DNA from: Agrococcus terreus
GTDB lineage: Bacteria > Actinomycetota > Actinomycetes > Actinomycetales > Microbacteriaceae
Assembly (NCBI RefSeq): GCF_014645235.1
Contig: NZ_BMLM01000002.1
Span: 480,696 to 544,695, forward strand
Direction: 5' to 3'
DNA length: 64,000 bases
The notes beneath the pieces were generated by a model. That model saw only the letters and a list, made by a program, of their open reading frames with translations. It made no database searches and was not told the DNA's origin. The translations under genes and the position numbers were made by a program. How positions within the stretch are numbered: the stretch's first letter is position 1; each line of letters begins with the position of its first letter. Shown here in pieces: positions 52,879 through 63,928 of the stretch.

Positions 52879-53310
52879 TCAGGAGGACGCGCCAGCGCGG
52901 CCTCCGGACCCGATCCCCGTCAGGCGGGTGAGCGCCCTGAACCCGTCCTCGGTGCCGGGCCAATGCGCGCGGACGGCACCGATCCCGGCTCGCCGCACCG
53001 TGCTCCGCAGCACGAGCGAGACGACGATCGCGTCATCGGCGTACCCGAGCACCGGGATGAAGTCCGGCACCAGGTCGATCGGGAACGCGAGGTAGACGAG
53101 CAGCGCCGCGAGCCGCCACCTGACCCCACGCGGCAGCGACGCGTCGGCCGCGAGCCGCCGCAGGAGCCGCAGCAGGTCCGGCAGCAGCCGCACCGCCTCC
53201 TGCAGCAGAGGCCCCTTCGGCCGAGCGAGCAGCAGCGCCACGAGCAGCGCGAGCCACGTCGCCAGGATCGCGACCCCGAGGCCGATCAGCGCCTCCGCCC
53301 ACCACGGCAT
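52879..53310 (-). CDS. YkvA-family (DUF1232) membrane protein
   Basis: The 143-residue product has an N-terminal membrane helix (ALIGLGVAILATWLALLVALLLA) and the DUF1232 core YLAFPIDLVPDFIPVLGYADDAIVV near residue 92, which defines the YkvA family. Function of the family is unknown. TAGCCT on the minus strand (53317-53322) is 6 nt before the ATG, so translation is probably leaderless. Confidence 0.88.
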   Translation of the reverse strand: MPWWAEALIGLGVAILATWLALLVALLLARPKGPLLQEAVRLLPDLLRLLRRLAADASLPRGVRWRLAALLVYLAFPIDLVPDFIPVLGYADDAIVVSLVLRSTVRRAGIGAVRAHWPGTEDGFRALTRLTGIGSGGRAGASS

Positions 53311-53377
53311 GCTCGAAGGCTACAGCCGCGAGCCGATGCGGGGCGGGCGCGGGGGAACGCTCGCGCCTGAACCACGA

Positions 53378-53420
53378 AGAGGCCCCGACTCGCCTGATCG
53401 CTCAGCGGTTCGAGGCCTCT
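53378..53420 (-). terminator. Putative terminator after tRNA-Ser(GCT)
   Basis: AGAGGCC (53378-53384) can pair with GGCCTCT (53414-53420), just beyond the 3' end of the tRNA gene on the minus strand. The loop is long (29 nt). Confidence 0.45.
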
Positions 53421-53425
53421 CTCGG

Positions 53426-53517
53426 TGGTGGAGACGGAGGGATTTGAACCCTCGGTCCCCTATTGGGGACTCCACCTTAGCAGGGTGGTGCACTCGGCCG
53501 GACTATGCGACGTCTCC
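53426..53517 (-). tRNA. tRNA-Ser (anticodon GCT)
   Basis: The minus strand reads a class II tRNA: acceptor GGAGACG/CGTCTCC, anticodon stem CCACC/GGTGG with loop CTGCTAA (GCT), a long variable arm (GTCCCCAATAGGGGAC) and T-loop GTTCAAATC. The 3' CCA appears encoded (53426-53428). The long variable arm confirms serine. Confidence 0.93.
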
Positions 53518-53593
53518 TCGGCCCGCCTGCGCAGGCCGGACGCAACTCTACCAAACCGGCGGAGCGCACCCGTGCGCGCGGCGCGGAACCGGG

Positions 53594-54877
53594 TCAGCTG
53601 CCGAACGGCACCACGCACGACTGCTGCGACGCGTCCTGCCCGATGACGCCGTCGAGCGCGGGCGTCTCGGTCGGCTCGGGTGTGCCGGCCGGGTCGGACG
53701 CCGCGGGGTCGGTGGGCGCAGGCGTCTCCGTGGGTGCCGGGGTCTCGGTCGCACCCGGCGTCTCGGTCGCCCCGGGCGTCTCGTCGGTCGACCCGACGCC
53801 CAGCGAGTCCTCGCCCAGCTGGATCGGCTGGTCGGTGCGGACGAGCTCCATGAGCGCCTCGGCCCGCTCGGGATCGGGTATGACGCGCGGCCCGCTCGGC
53901 ACGTTCGGGTAGAGCACGAACTGCATCGTGTCGAGCGGGATGTCGGCGAGCACGCGGCCCATCGACACCATCGTGCCGATGTCGCCGAGCCCCGACGAGA
54001 GCGTCATGTTCTCGGTCGCGACGCCGGCGATGTTGTACAGCTTCGTGAAGTCGGTGAGCACCGCATCCGACTGGAGCGTGCGCACGAGCGACGACAGGAA
54101 CACCTGCTGCGACGAGATGCGCGCCAGGTCGGAGCCGTCGCCCACGCCGTGGCGGGAGCGCAGGAACGCGAGCGCCTGCTCGCCCTCGAGGTCGTACGTG
54201 CCGGCCTCGGGGATCTGCAGGCCGGTCCAGCGGTCGTCGATCGGCCCGGCGAAGCAGACGGGCACGCCGCCGACGGCGCTCGACATGCTGATGACGCCGT
54301 TGAACGTGATCATCGCCGCGAACGGCACGTCGAGGCCCGTGAGCTCCTCGACCGTGGAGGCGACGCAGCCGAGGCCGCCACGGCTGAGCGCCTGGTTGAA
54401 CTGGATGCCGTCGACCGCCGGAGCCGTCTCGCCCGTCTCCGGGTCCTCGCACGCGGGCATGTCGACGAGGAGGTCGCGCGGGAACGAGACGACGGTGGCG
54501 CGCGAGTGGTCCTCGCTCACGCGCATGAGCATCGTCACGTCGTTGAGCTTGCCGCCCTCGTAGGCGGCCTCGCCGAACGCCTCGCCCTGGCCCTCGCGCT
54601 GGTCGGAGCCGACGAGCAGGATGCTGAAGGCGCCCTGGTACGGGGCGAAGCCGGGCTGCGCGGGCGGCACGTCGCCGCCGAGGTCGACGGTCGCGATGTT
54701 CGTCGTGAGCCGCAGCACCGAGACGCCGACGACGCCGGCCATCGCCACGAGCACGACGCCCACGCCGAGCGCGACCCAGCGCAGCACGTGCGTGACGCCG
54801 TTGCGCCGGCGCAGGCGCCCGTGGCGCGGCGCCATCGACGACGTGTCGACGACGGTCCGTCGCTCCTCGCTGGCCAT
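53594..54877 (-). CDS. LytR-CpsA-Psr (LCP) family cell-wall glycopolymer transferase
   Basis: This 427-residue enzyme attaches wall glycopolymers to peptidoglycan. After a basic N-terminus and one membrane helix (VLRWVALGVGVVLVAMAGVV) comes the LCP domain: FSILLVGSDQR, NDVTMLMRVSEDH, VVSFPRDLLVDMP (catalytic Arg), INGLxxG-like VDGIQFNQALSRGG and FLRSRHGVGDGSDLARISSQQ (conserved Arg). The C-terminus has a Pro/Thr/Glu repeat (TETPGATETPAPTETP) ending in a Cys-containing tail. GGGGAG precedes the ATG at 54877. Confidence 0.93.
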   Translation of the reverse strand: MASEERRTVVDTSSMAPRHGRLRRRNGVTHVLRWVALGVGVVLVAMAGVVGVSVLRLTTNIATVDLGGDVPPAQPGFAPYQGAFSILLVGSDQREGQGEAFGEAAYEGGKLNDVTMLMRVSEDHSRATVVSFPRDLLVDMPACEDPETGETAPAVDGIQFNQALSRGGLGCVASTVEELTGLDVPFAAMITFNGVISMSSAVGGVPVCFAGPIDDRWTGLQIPEAGTYDLEGEQALAFLRSRHGVGDGSDLARISSQQVFLSSLVRTLQSDAVLTDFTKLYNIAGVATENMTLSSGLGDIGTMVSMGRVLADIPLDTMQFVLYPNVPSGPRVIPDPERAEALMELVRTDQPIQLGEDSLGVGSTDETPGATETPGATETPAPTETPAPTDPAASDPAGTPEPTETPALDGVIGQDASQQSCVVPFGS

Positions 54878-54893
54878 GCTGCTCCCCTTTCCG

Positions 54894-54978
54894 CGGAGGG
54901 CGTGGGATTCGAACCCACGAGGCATCGCTGCCCACCGGTTTTCAAGACCGGCTCCATCGGCCGCTCGGACAGCCCTCC
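54894..54978 (-). tRNA. tRNA-Ser (anticodon TGA)
   Basis: The minus strand folds as an 85-nt class II tRNA: acceptor GGAGGGC/GCCCTCC, anticodon stem CCGGT/ACCGG with loop CTTGAAA (TGA), long variable arm (GGGCAGCGATGCCT) and T-loop GTTCGAATC. The CCA is not encoded. It is 17 nt upstream of the LCP gene on the same strand and near serS. Confidence 0.95.
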
Positions 54979-55111
54979 ATGCCCGTCGCTGCTGGCTGCG
55001 ACGACCGACGACGATGGTACCGCCGGAGCGGATGCCAGGGCTGCCGACCGGCTCGCGATCGGCTGTGGATGCGCGCCTGTCCCCCGATCGGCGCCGCTGC
55101 GGCCGCCCCGG

Positions 55112-55912
55112 TCAGCGCTCGTCGAGCAGCGACTCCAGCAGCACGGCGAGGCCGTCCTCGTCGACCGGCGCGGTCGTCTCGGTCGCGACCGCGAGCAGCT
55201 CCTCGGGCGCCTGGCCCATCGCCACCGCGCGGCCGCCGCCCGCGGCGACCCACTCGAACATCTCGATGTCGTTGCGGCCGTCGCCGACCACGACGATCCG
55301 CTCGCGCGGGATCTCGAGCAGCTCGGCGACCCGCTCGAGGCCGGTCGCCTTGTTCACGCCGTCGGGCGCGATGTCGAGCCACGACGAGTAGCCGATGGCG
55401 TACGAGACCTTGTGGAGGCCCATCCCCTCGACGATCTCGAGGAACTCGTCGACCTCGTGGTCGGGGCTCATGACGACGACGCGCATCGCGGGCACCTCGA
55501 AGAGGTCTTCGAACTCCACCCGCTGCGCCTCGTCGAGGTTCCAGTCGACCATGCCGTCGGTGTAGCGGCGGTGGCCCTCCGCGTCCTCCACCATGTACGC
55601 GCCCGTCGGCAGACCCTGCGCGATGGTGCGCAGCGCCTCCGACGCGTCGAAGGTCTCGACGTGCAGGCGCTCGTAGCCGTCGCCGTTCCTGCCGAGCACG
55701 AGCGCGCCATTGGCCGAGACGAGGTGGCTCGGCTCGATGCCGAGCCGCAGCGCCGTCGACTCGGTGGTCGACTGCGAGCGGCCGGTGGCGAGCACGACCA
55801 CGTGGCCGGCGTCGACCACGGCCCGCACGGCATCCGCCACGCGGTCGGAGAGCGAGTCGTCCTCGCGCACGACGGTGCCGTCGATGTCGAGGCCGATGAG
55901 CAGCGGCTGCAT
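55112..55912 (-). CDS. HAD-superfamily (Cof-type) phosphatase
   Basis: The 266-residue enzyme has HAD motif I GLDIDGTVVRED, motif II VLATGRS and motif IV VVGDGRNDIEMFEW with the C2B cap of Cof-type phosphatases between. It dephosphorylates small sugar or cofactor phosphates; the substrate cannot be assigned. Its ATG overlaps the serS stop (TGATG), so it is co-translated with SerS. Confidence 0.9.
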   Translation of the reverse strand: MQPLLIGLDIDGTVVREDDSLSDRVADAVRAVVDAGHVVVLATGRSQSTTESTALRLGIEPSHLVSANGALVLGRNGDGYERLHVETFDASEALRTIAQGLPTGAYMVEDAEGHRRYTDGMVDWNLDEAQRVEFEDLFEVPAMRVVVMSPDHEVDEFLEIVEGMGLHKVSYAIGYSSWLDIAPDGVNKATGLERVAELLEIPRERIVVVGDGRNDIEMFEWVAAGGGRAVAMGQAPEELLAVATETTAPVDEDGLAVLLESLLDER

Positions 55913-57177
55913 CAGGCGACCGGCTCGATGGTGCTGATGCCGCCCAGGTGCGGGCGCAAGGCCTCCGGCACGCGCACCGAGCCGTCGGGCTGCTGGTGCG
56001 TCTCGAGGATCGCGACGAGCCAGCGCGTGGTGGCGGCGGTGCCGTTGAGCGTCGCGACGGGCGCCGTGCGGCCGGTCTCGGTGCGGTAGCGGGTGCCGAG
56101 GCGGCGCGCCTGGAACGTCGTGCAGTTCGAGGTGGAGGTGAGCTCGCGGTACTGCTGCTGCGAGGGGATCCACGCCTCGATGTCGAACTTGCGGGCGGCC
56201 GAGGAGCCGAGGTCGCCCGCGGCGACGTCGATGACCCGGTAGTCGAGCTCGCAGGCCTGCAGCATCCGCTCCTGGAGCGCGCGCATCCGCTCGTGCTCGG
56301 CCTCCGCGTCCTCGGGCTTCACGTACGAGAACATCTCGAGCTTGTTGAACTGGTGCACGCGCAGGATGCCGCGGGTGTCGCGGCCCGCGGACCCGGCCTC
56401 GCGCCGGTAGCAGGTCGACCACCCGGCGTACCGCAGGGCGCCCTGCTCGAGGTCGACGATCTCGTCGGCGTGGAAGCCCGCGAGCGCCACCTCCGACGTG
56501 CCGGTCAGGTAGAGGTCGTCGGCGGGCAGGCGGTACACCTCGTCGGCGTGCTCGCCGAGGAAGCCGGTGCCGCGCATGATCTCCGGGCGGACGAGCGTGG
56601 GCGTCGTGAGCGGGGTGAAGCCGTCGGCGAGCACCTGCTCGAGGCCCAGCAGCATGAGCGCGAGCTCGAGCCGCATGCCGATGCCGGTCAGGTAGTAGAA
56701 GCGGCTGCCCGCGACCTTCGCGCCGCGCGCGATGTCGAAGGCGCGGAGGCTCTCGCCGAGCTCGACGTGGTCCTTCGGCTCGAAGTCGAACGAGCGCTCC
56801 TCGCCGTGCGTCGAGAGCGTGATGAAGTTCGCCTCGTCGCCCGCGGGGACGTCCGGGTGCACGATGTTGCCGAGCCGGGAGACGCTCGCGTCGAACGCCG
56901 CCTCGGCCTCCGTCACGCGCGTCTGCGCCTGCTTCACGCCGCCCGCGAGCGCCTTGCCCTGCTCGATGAGCGCGCCGCGGTCCTCCTTGGCGGCGGCGCC
57001 GACGAGCTTGCCGTGCGCGTTCTGCTCGGCGCGCAGGCGCTCGAACTCGGTGATCGCGGAGCGGCGCGCCGACTCCGCCTCCAGCGCCTCGTCGACGTAC
57101 GAGACCGGGTCGCCCCGGCGCTCCTGGCTGGCCTTCACGAGGTCGGGCTGCTCGCGCAGCAGCTGGGGATCGATCAC
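55912..57177 (-). CDS. serS: Seryl-tRNA synthetase
   Basis: This 421-residue class II synthetase charges tRNA-Ser. The N-terminal coiled-coil arm is residues about 28-105 ([20 protein letters not shown]). Motif 2 reads FRRE-like [22 protein letters not shown] and motif 3 [18 protein letters not shown]. The GTG start at 57177 is supported by TAGACT on the minus strand (57184-57189), 6 nt upstream. Two tRNA-Ser genes lie within 4 kb on the same strand. Confidence 0.96.
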   Translation of the reverse strand: MIDPQLLREQPDLVKASQERRGDPVSYVDEALEAESARRSAITEFERLRAEQNAHGKLVGAAAKEDRGALIEQGKALAGGVKQAQTRVTEAEAAFDASVSRLGNIVHPDVPAGDEANFITLSTHGEERSFDFEPKDHVELGESLRAFDIARGAKVAGSRFYYLTGIGMRLELALMLLGLEQVLADGFTPLTTPTLVRPEIMRGTGFLGEHADEVYRLPADDLYLTGTSEVALAGFHADEIVDLEQGALRYAGWSTCYRREAGSAGRDTRGILRVHQFNKLEMFSYVKPEDAEAEHERMRALQERMLQACELDYRVIDVAAGDLGSSAARKFDIEAWIPSQQQYRELTSTSNCTTFQARRLGTRYRTETGRTAPVATLNGTAATTRWLVAILETHQQPDGSVRVPEALRPHLGGISTIEPVA

Positions 57178-57283
57178 CCCAGCAGTCTACGAGCGGCGGA
57201 TGTCCTGCACCTGCGGGCCGCGCTGGGCGACCGCTGACCTCGCCCACGGCGAACCCGCGGCGCCGCGGCAGTACAGTCCACCC

Positions 57284-58261
57284 ATGCGCGCAGGCATCGT
57301 CTACAACCCCGTCAAGGCCGACCGCGAGGCGCTCGCGGCCCAGGTCGAGTCGGCCCAACCCATCGAGTGGTCGGAGCCGGTGTGGTTCGAGACCGACGCC
57401 GACGACGCCGGCGAGGCGGCGGTGCGGAAGGCGCTCGACGCGGACATCGACCTGCTGCTCGTCGCGGGCGGCGACGGCACGGTGCGCGTGGCGGCCGACC
57501 TCGTGACGGCCACCGAGGTGCCGCTCGCGATCATCCCCTCCGGCACCGGCAACCTGCTCGCCCGCAACCTCGGCATCGACGTGGTCTCGCTCAAGAACGC
57601 CGTGCGCACCGCCTTCGACGGCGAGCAGCGCGAGATCGACCTCGGCGAGCTCGAGGTGGAGTCGCCCGACGGGAAGCGCACCAAGCACGCGTTCGCGGTC
57701 ATGGTCGGCTTCGGCCTCGACGCCGAGATGATCGACAAGACCGACGAGGGCCTGAAGAAGAAGGTGGGCTGGCTCGCCTACGTCGACGCCGCCGGCAAGG
57801 TGATCAACTCGCTCGACACCGTGCGCGTGCAGGTCCGCCTCGACGGCGGCCGCACGGTGCGCTCGACCGTGAACACGATGCTCATCGGCAACTGCGGCAC
57901 CGTGACGAACGGCATCGTCGTGCTGCCCGACGCGGTCGTCGACGACGGGATGCTCGACATCGCGCTCGTGCGGCCCAAGGGCGTGCGCGGCTGGCTGCAG
58001 GTGGGCGGCTACGTCGCCCGCAACAACCTGCTCGTCACGAAGGTGCTGAAGCGCACGGGCCGCCTGGGCAAGCAGCGCACCGGCCCCGCCCTCGGGTACG
58101 GCCAGGCGAAGGAGACGCACGCGCGGCTGTCGGAGCCGAGGGCTGTGCAGGTCGACGGCGACGTCGTGGGCGACGCGATCGCGCTGCGCGCGACGATCCG
58201 CACCGACGCGCTCGTGGTGCGGGTGCCGAAGCAGCGCCCGCACCTCGGCGTCGCGGTCTAG
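57284..58261 (+). CDS. Diacylglycerol kinase-family lipid kinase
   Basis: The 325-residue protein has the DAGK catalytic motif [17 protein letters not shown] near residue 65 and the nucleotide/substrate loop [15 protein letters not shown] near 88. The C-terminal beta domain ([12 protein letters not shown]...[10 protein letters not shown]) completes the YegS/DgkB-like fold. It phosphorylates a membrane lipid such as diacylglycerol or another isoprenoid/lipid alcohol. TACAGT at 57272-57277 is 6 nt before the ATG. Confidence 0.92.
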   Translation: MRAGIVYNPVKADREALAAQVESAQPIEWSEPVWFETDADDAGEAAVRKALDADIDLLLVAGGDGTVRVAADLVTATEVPLAIIPSGTGNLLARNLGIDVVSLKNAVRTAFDGEQREIDLGELEVESPDGKRTKHAFAVMVGFGLDAEMIDKTDEGLKKKVGWLAYVDAAGKVINSLDTVRVQVRLDGGRTVRSTVNTMLIGNCGTVTNGIVVLPDAVVDDGMLDIALVRPKGVRGWLQVGGYVARNNLLVTKVLKRTGRLGKQRTGPALGYGQAKETHARLSEPRAVQVDGDVVGDAIALRATIRTDALVVRVPKQRPHLGVAV

Positions 58262-58270
58262 GCGCGGCCA

Positions 58271-58350
58271 GGTCTCGAGACGCGAGCCGCCCGCGGCGGC
58301 GCGCTCCTCGACCAGCGGGAGGGAAGGCTGCGGGCTCCTCGACTTGCGAG
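58271..58350. repeat. Dispersed GGTCTCGAGAC/CTCCTCGACCAGC element
   Basis: GGTCTCGAGACGCGAG at 58271-58286 is followed by GCTCCTCGACCAGCGGG at 58303-58319, then by a partial copy GGGCTCCTCGACTTGCGAG ending near 58350. The same arrangement recurs at 62721-62766 and 63876-63925. It fills most of the gap between the convergent lipid kinase and pheA genes. Confidence 0.8.
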
Positions 58351-58367
58351 GGCGGAGCAGCGGCCGG

Positions 58368-59306
58368 CTACGCCTCCGGCTCGGCGGCGAGCAGGCCGCG
58401 CAGCCAGTCGCGGGCGTCCTCGAAGCGGCGGTCGGCGTAGCGCTTCTCGACCGTGGCGCGCTCCCCCTCCGCCTTCGGGTACGAGCCGAGGAAGATGACG
58501 TTCGGGCTGAAGCGCTTGAGGCCGAGCAGCGCATCCGCCACCCGCTCGTCGCGCACGTGCCCGTCGCAGTCGATCACGAAGCGGTAGCGACCCAGCCGGT
58601 CGCCGATGGGGCGCGACTGGATGAGCGTGAGGTTCACGCCGCGGGTCGCGAACTGCTCGAGCATGTCGAGCAGGGCGCCCGGCTCGTCGCTCGGCAGCTC
58701 GACGACGAGGCTCGTCTTGTCGGCGCCGGTGCGCTCGGGCAGCTGCTCGGCACGGCCGACGAGCAGGAAGCGCGTGACGGCCGTGCGGGAGTCGGCCACG
58801 TGCTCGGCGAGCACCTCGAGGCCGTCGACCCACTGCGTGATCGTCGGCGTCGAGAGCGCCGCCTGCGCGACGCCCTGCGCGAGGTCGGCGGCGGCCGTCA
58901 CGTTCGACGGCGCAGGCAGGTGCGCGCGGCCGGGCAGCTCGCGCTGCAGCCAGCGCGAGCACTGCGCGAGCGCCACCGGGTGCGCGGCGACGACCCGCAC
59001 GTCCTCCAGCCGCGTGCCGGCGAGCGCCACGAGCGAGAAGTCGACCGGCACGAGGTGCTCGGAGAGGATGCGGATGCCGGGCGTCGCCGCGAGCGCGTCC
59101 TGCGCGGCGGTCACGCCGCCCTCGAGCGAGTTCTCGATCGCGATCATCGCGGCCGCCGAGCGGCCCTCGGCGACGTCGGCGAGCGCCTCCTGCACGTTCG
59201 CGACCGGACGCCGCTCCCACGAGCCGATGCCGGGCACCTGGTCGAGCGCGAGCTCCGTGAACGTGCCGCGGGGACCCAGGAAGCTGACGACGCGGGGACC
59301 CACCAT
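58368..59306 (-). CDS. pheA: Prephenate dehydratase
   Basis: This 312-residue monofunctional enzyme converts prephenate to phenylpyruvate in phenylalanine synthesis. The N-terminal catalytic domain shows [26 protein letters not shown] and [12 protein letters not shown]; the ACT regulatory domain (residues about 195-275) has [12 protein letters not shown] and [21 protein letters not shown], the phenylalanine-binding ESRP-like motif. TAGGCT on the minus strand (59313-59318) is 6 nt before the ATG. Confidence 0.94.
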   Translation of the reverse strand: MVGPRVVSFLGPRGTFTELALDQVPGIGSWERRPVANVQEALADVAEGRSAAAMIAIENSLEGGVTAAQDALAATPGIRILSEHLVPVDFSLVALAGTRLEDVRVVAAHPVALAQCSRWLQRELPGRAHLPAPSNVTAAADLAQGVAQAALSTPTITQWVDGLEVLAEHVADSRTAVTRFLLVGRAEQLPERTGADKTSLVVELPSDEPGALLDMLEQFATRGVNLTLIQSRPIGDRLGRYRFVIDCDGHVRDERVADALLGLKRFSPNVIFLGSYPKAEGERATVEKRYADRRFEDARDWLRGLLAAEPEA

Positions 59307-59315
59307 GGGCCCAGC

Positions 59316-60707
59316 CTACGGTCGGGCGGGCACCGCCTCCCCCATGCCCGCGACGATGCGGCGCACGGCGCCGAGCGTGCGCTCGAGGTCGTCGGGCGTC
59401 GTCGCCCACGACGACATCGAGCAGCGCAGCGCCGTGCGACCCCGCCAGGTGGAGCCGGTGACGACCGCCGTGCCGTCGACGAGCATCGCGTCGCCGAGCG
59501 CGCGCGTGGCCGCGTCGTCGCGCAGCCGGAACAGCACCTGCGTGTAGTCGACGTCGTTCACCACCTCGACGCCGCCGATGCCGCGCAGCCCCTCCGCGAC
59601 CGCGACCGCGTTGTCGTGCAGCCGCTCGACGAGCGCCGCGACGCCGCCTCGGCCGAGGCTCCGCAGCGCCGCCCACGCGGGCACACCGCGCGCGCGCCGC
59701 GAGAGCTCGGGCGTGACGTCCCACGGGTCGAGGCCCGTGTAGACCAGGTAGTCGCCGCCCGTGCGGAACGCGGCGATGGAGTCGGCCGGGTCGCGCACGA
59801 TCGCCATGCCGCAGTCGTAGGGCACGTTGAGCGTCTTGTGCGCATCCGTCGCCCACGAGTCGGCGCCGCCGACGCCGGCCGTGAGGTGCGCGAGGCGCGG
59901 CGAGGCGCCCGCCCACAGCCCGAAGGCGCCGTCGACGTGCACCCACGCGCCGTGCTCGTGGGCGATCGGGATGAGCGCCGCGAGGTCGTCGAAGGCGCCC
60001 GTGTGCACCTCCCCCGCCTGCAGGCAGACGACGAGCGGGCCGTCGTCCGTCGCGAGCGCCGCGCGCAGCGCGTCCGGCAGCATCCGGCCCTGGTCGTCGG
60101 AGGCGACCACGACGAGGTCGTCGGTGCCGATGCCGAGGAACCGCGCCGCGCGGTCGATCGAGCCGTGCCGGTCGGCGCCGACGGCGAGCCGGACGGCGGG
60201 CGCGCCCCGGAGGCCGCGCTCGGCGAGCGGCCAGCCCGCGCGCGTCAGCACGGCGCGCTGCGCCACGAGCAGGCACGCGTAGTTCGCGAGCTGCCCGCCG
60301 GTGACGAAGCCGACGCTCGCCGTCTCGGGCAGGCCGAGCAGGTCGAGCATCCACCGGCCCGCGACTCGCTCGAGCGCGACCGTCGCGGGCGTCAGCATCG
60401 CCGATCCCGAGTTCTGGTCCCACGCCGAGACGAGCCAGTCGGCCGCGAGCGCCGCGGGCAGCGTGCCGCCGATCACGAAGCCGAAGAACCGGCCGCCCGG
60501 GATGCCGACGAGGCCCGGATCCGCATCCGCCATCAGCCGCTCGACGACGGCGGTCGGATCGAGGCCCTCGTCGGGCAGCGGACCGCCGAACGCCTCGAGC
60601 ATCGCGTCGAGGTCGGCGCGCGGCCACACCGGCCTCGTGTCGAGCGTGCGCAGGAACGCCTCCGCCCCGCGATGCGCCGCGTCGAGGGCGCGCTCCCGTC
60701 CGTCCAC
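59316..60707 (-). CDS. PLP-dependent aromatic-L-amino-acid/group II decarboxylase
   Basis: The 463-residue enzyme belongs to the group II PLP decarboxylases (DOPA/tryptophan/glutamate type). Key residues are the cofactor-stacking His in [16 protein letters not shown] region, Asp in [12 protein letters not shown] and the Schiff-base Lys in [17 protein letters not shown] near residue 297. The amino acid substrate is not evident. The GTG start at 60707 has GACACT (60714-60719, minus) 6 nt upstream. It ends 9 nt before the pheA start, so both may share readthrough. Confidence 0.87.
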   Translation of the reverse strand: MDGRERALDAAHRGAEAFLRTLDTRPVWPRADLDAMLEAFGGPLPDEGLDPTAVVERLMADADPGLVGIPGGRFFGFVIGGTLPAALAADWLVSAWDQNSGSAMLTPATVALERVAGRWMLDLLGLPETASVGFVTGGQLANYACLLVAQRAVLTRAGWPLAERGLRGAPAVRLAVGADRHGSIDRAARFLGIGTDDLVVVASDDQGRMLPDALRAALATDDGPLVVCLQAGEVHTGAFDDLAALIPIAHEHGAWVHVDGAFGLWAGASPRLAHLTAGVGGADSWATDAHKTLNVPYDCGMAIVRDPADSIAAFRTGGDYLVYTGLDPWDVTPELSRRARGVPAWAALRSLGRGGVAALVERLHDNAVAVAEGLRGIGGVEVVNDVDYTQVLFRLRDDAATRALGDAMLVDGTAVVTGSTWRGRTALRCSMSSWATTPDDLERTLGAVRRIVAGMGEAVPARP

Positions 60708-60845
60708 GGGGCCAGTGTCATCCCGCTCGCGCGCCGCGACAAGGGGCGGATCCGGCGAGCGGCTCGGCGACCGGACGTGACGCCCCGCGGAGGGCGGCAG
60801 ATGCGCGCTCCGCCGCTCGCAGGGCCGCGGTGCCAGGATGGCCAC

Positions 60846-62470
<1,625 letters not shown>

Positions 62471-62480
<10 letters not shown>

Positions 62481-62598
62481 CGGAGGCCCGGTGGGCCTCC
62501 GCTGCGAGGGCCGCCGAGCGCGCAGCGCGAGGATCGCTGGATAGCGGAGGCCCGGTGGGCCTCCGCTGCGAGGGCCGCCGAGCGCGCAGCGCGAGGAT
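62471..62598. repeat. Perfect 64-bp tandem duplication carrying pgm stop and terminator
   Basis: Positions 62471-62534 and 62535-62598 are identical. Each copy contains CGCTGGATAG (the last codons and stop of pgm in the first copy) and the hairpin GCGGAGGCCC-GGT-GGGCCTCCGC, a strong 10-bp terminator (62480-62502 and 62544-62566). The gene therefore ends in two consecutive terminators. Confidence 0.92.
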
Positions 62599-62638
62599 GG
62601 CGGGGTAGCCTCCCCGCCGGTCGAGCCGCTCCGCCACC

Positions 62639-62766
62639 CACCGCTGGTCGAGCCGCTCCGCGCGCGAAGCGCGCAGAGCGAGTCGAGACCACAGCATGGC
62701 GGGCCGCTCGTCGCGCAGGTGGTCTCGAGACGCGGCCGGCTGCGCCGGCAGCTCCTCGACCAGCGG
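62639..62766. repeat. Pair of dispersed CTGGTCGAG/GTCTCGAGAC elements in opposite orientation
   Basis: CCGCTGGTCGAGCCGCTCC (62639-62657) to GAGTCGAGACCAC (about 62680-62692) is one copy. GGTCTCGAGACGCGGCC (62721-62737) to GCTCCTCGACCAGCGG (62751-62766) is a second copy in inverted orientation. Together with the 64-bp duplication they fill the 326-nt gap 62481-62806, which contains no gene. Confidence 0.8.
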
Positions 62767-62806
62767 AGGGCCACCGGGTGTCGGCGGCCACGCGTAGCGT
62801 CGCAGC

Positions 62807-63922
62807 ATGCGCAGCGAGCCCGTCCGGATCGACCTGTCCGCCGCCGACCTCGACCGGCTCCACCGCCGGCTCGACGAGACCGTGCTGCCCGAGCCGACGC
62901 CCGGCGCGCACGGCATCCCCATGCCCACGCTGCGGCGCCTGCTCGACCGCTGGCGCTCCGGGGAGCCGTGGCGCGCGCTCGTCGAGCGGCACGCGGCGCT
63001 CGACCACCGGCTGGTCGAGGTCGAGGGCACCCGCATCCACTGCGTCGTCCTGCCGGGCCCCGACGAGGGGCGCCTCCCCGTCGTCCTCACGCACGGCTGG
63101 CCGTACACGGTCAACGAGATGCTGCCGCTCGCCGAGCTGCTGGCCGAGCGCACCGACGTCGTCGTGCCCTCGCTGCCCGGCACGCTGCTGTCGCAGCCGC
63201 TGCCCGAGCCGTTCACCAGCGCCGGCGTCGCCCGCCGCTGGCGCGGCCTCATGCGCGCGCTCGGCCACGAGCGGTTCCTCACCTACGGCGAGGACGTGGG
63301 TTCCTCCGTGAGCGACTGGCTCGCCGGCGCGCACCCGGATGCGGCGGTCGGCATCGTCGCGACCCACGCGTCGTTCGGCGTGCGCGACCGCGGCGAGGCC
63401 ATGGACGACGCCGAGCGCGCGTTCTTCGCGCGCTTCGACGCGGAGGGCCCGCTCGCCGGCGGCTACGCGCACCAGCAGGGATCGCGGCCCGACACGACGG
63501 CGGCCGCGCTGCTCGACTCCCCCGCAGGCCTCGCCGCGTGGGTGGGCGAGAAGATGCTCGAGTGGGCGGGCGACGAGGGGCTCGACGACGACGCGGTGCT
63601 CGCGCCCGTCATGCTGCTCCACGCGACGCGCTCGATCGGCACCTCGTTCCGGCCCTACGCCGACAGCGGCGAGCGGCCGCATCCCATCGTCGAGGTGCCC
63701 GCCGCCGTGCGCGTGCAGCGGCGCGAGGTCGACTACCCGCGCTCGCTCGCCGAGCGCAGCTACCGCGACCTGCGCTCGTTCTCGGTGCTGGAGCGGGGCG
63801 GGCACTTCCCGGGGCTCGAGGCGCCCGATGAGGTGGCTGAGGCGATCCTGCAGCTGGATGCGGCGGTACGTCGCGGGTCTCGTGACGCGGGCGGCTGCGC
63901 CGTGCGCTCCTCGACCGGCTGA
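62807..63922 (+). CDS. Epoxide hydrolase (EHN-domain alpha/beta hydrolase)
   Basis: The 371-residue enzyme has the N-terminal EHN domain (residues about 5-85: VRIDLSAADLDRLHRRLDET) and a hydrolase core with the oxyanion motif LTHGWPYTVNEML, nucleophile region LTYGEDVGSSVSDWLA (Asp) and catalytic His in ERGGHFPGLEAPDEVA. It opens epoxides to diols; natural substrate unknown. TAGCGT at 62795-62800 is 6 nt before the ATG. The last 17 or so residues, after AILQLDAAV, are encoded by a copy of the dispersed repeat. Confidence 0.9.
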   Translation: MRSEPVRIDLSAADLDRLHRRLDETVLPEPTPGAHGIPMPTLRRLLDRWRSGEPWRALVERHAALDHRLVEVEGTRIHCVVLPGPDEGRLPVVLTHGWPYTVNEMLPLAELLAERTDVVVPSLPGTLLSQPLPEPFTSAGVARRWRGLMRALGHERFLTYGEDVGSSVSDWLAGAHPDAAVGIVATHASFGVRDRGEAMDDAERAFFARFDAEGPLAGGYAHQQGSRPDTTAAALLDSPAGLAAWVGEKMLEWAGDEGLDDDAVLAPVMLLHATRSIGTSFRPYADSGERPHPIVEVPAAVRVQRREVDYPRSLAERSYRDLRSFSVLERGGHFPGLEAPDEVAEAILQLDAAVRRGSRDAGGCAVRSSTG

Positions 63923-63925
63923 GCG
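63876..63925. repeat. Dispersed repeat copy forming the end of the epoxide hydrolase gene
   Basis: GGTCTCGTGACGCGGGCGG to GCTCCTCGACCGGCTGAG aligns closely with the non-coding copy at 62721-62766, including the shared CGGCTGCGCCG spacer. Here it is read in frame and supplies the C-terminal tail and the TGA stop. Confidence 0.8.
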
Positions 63926-63928
63926 GGG

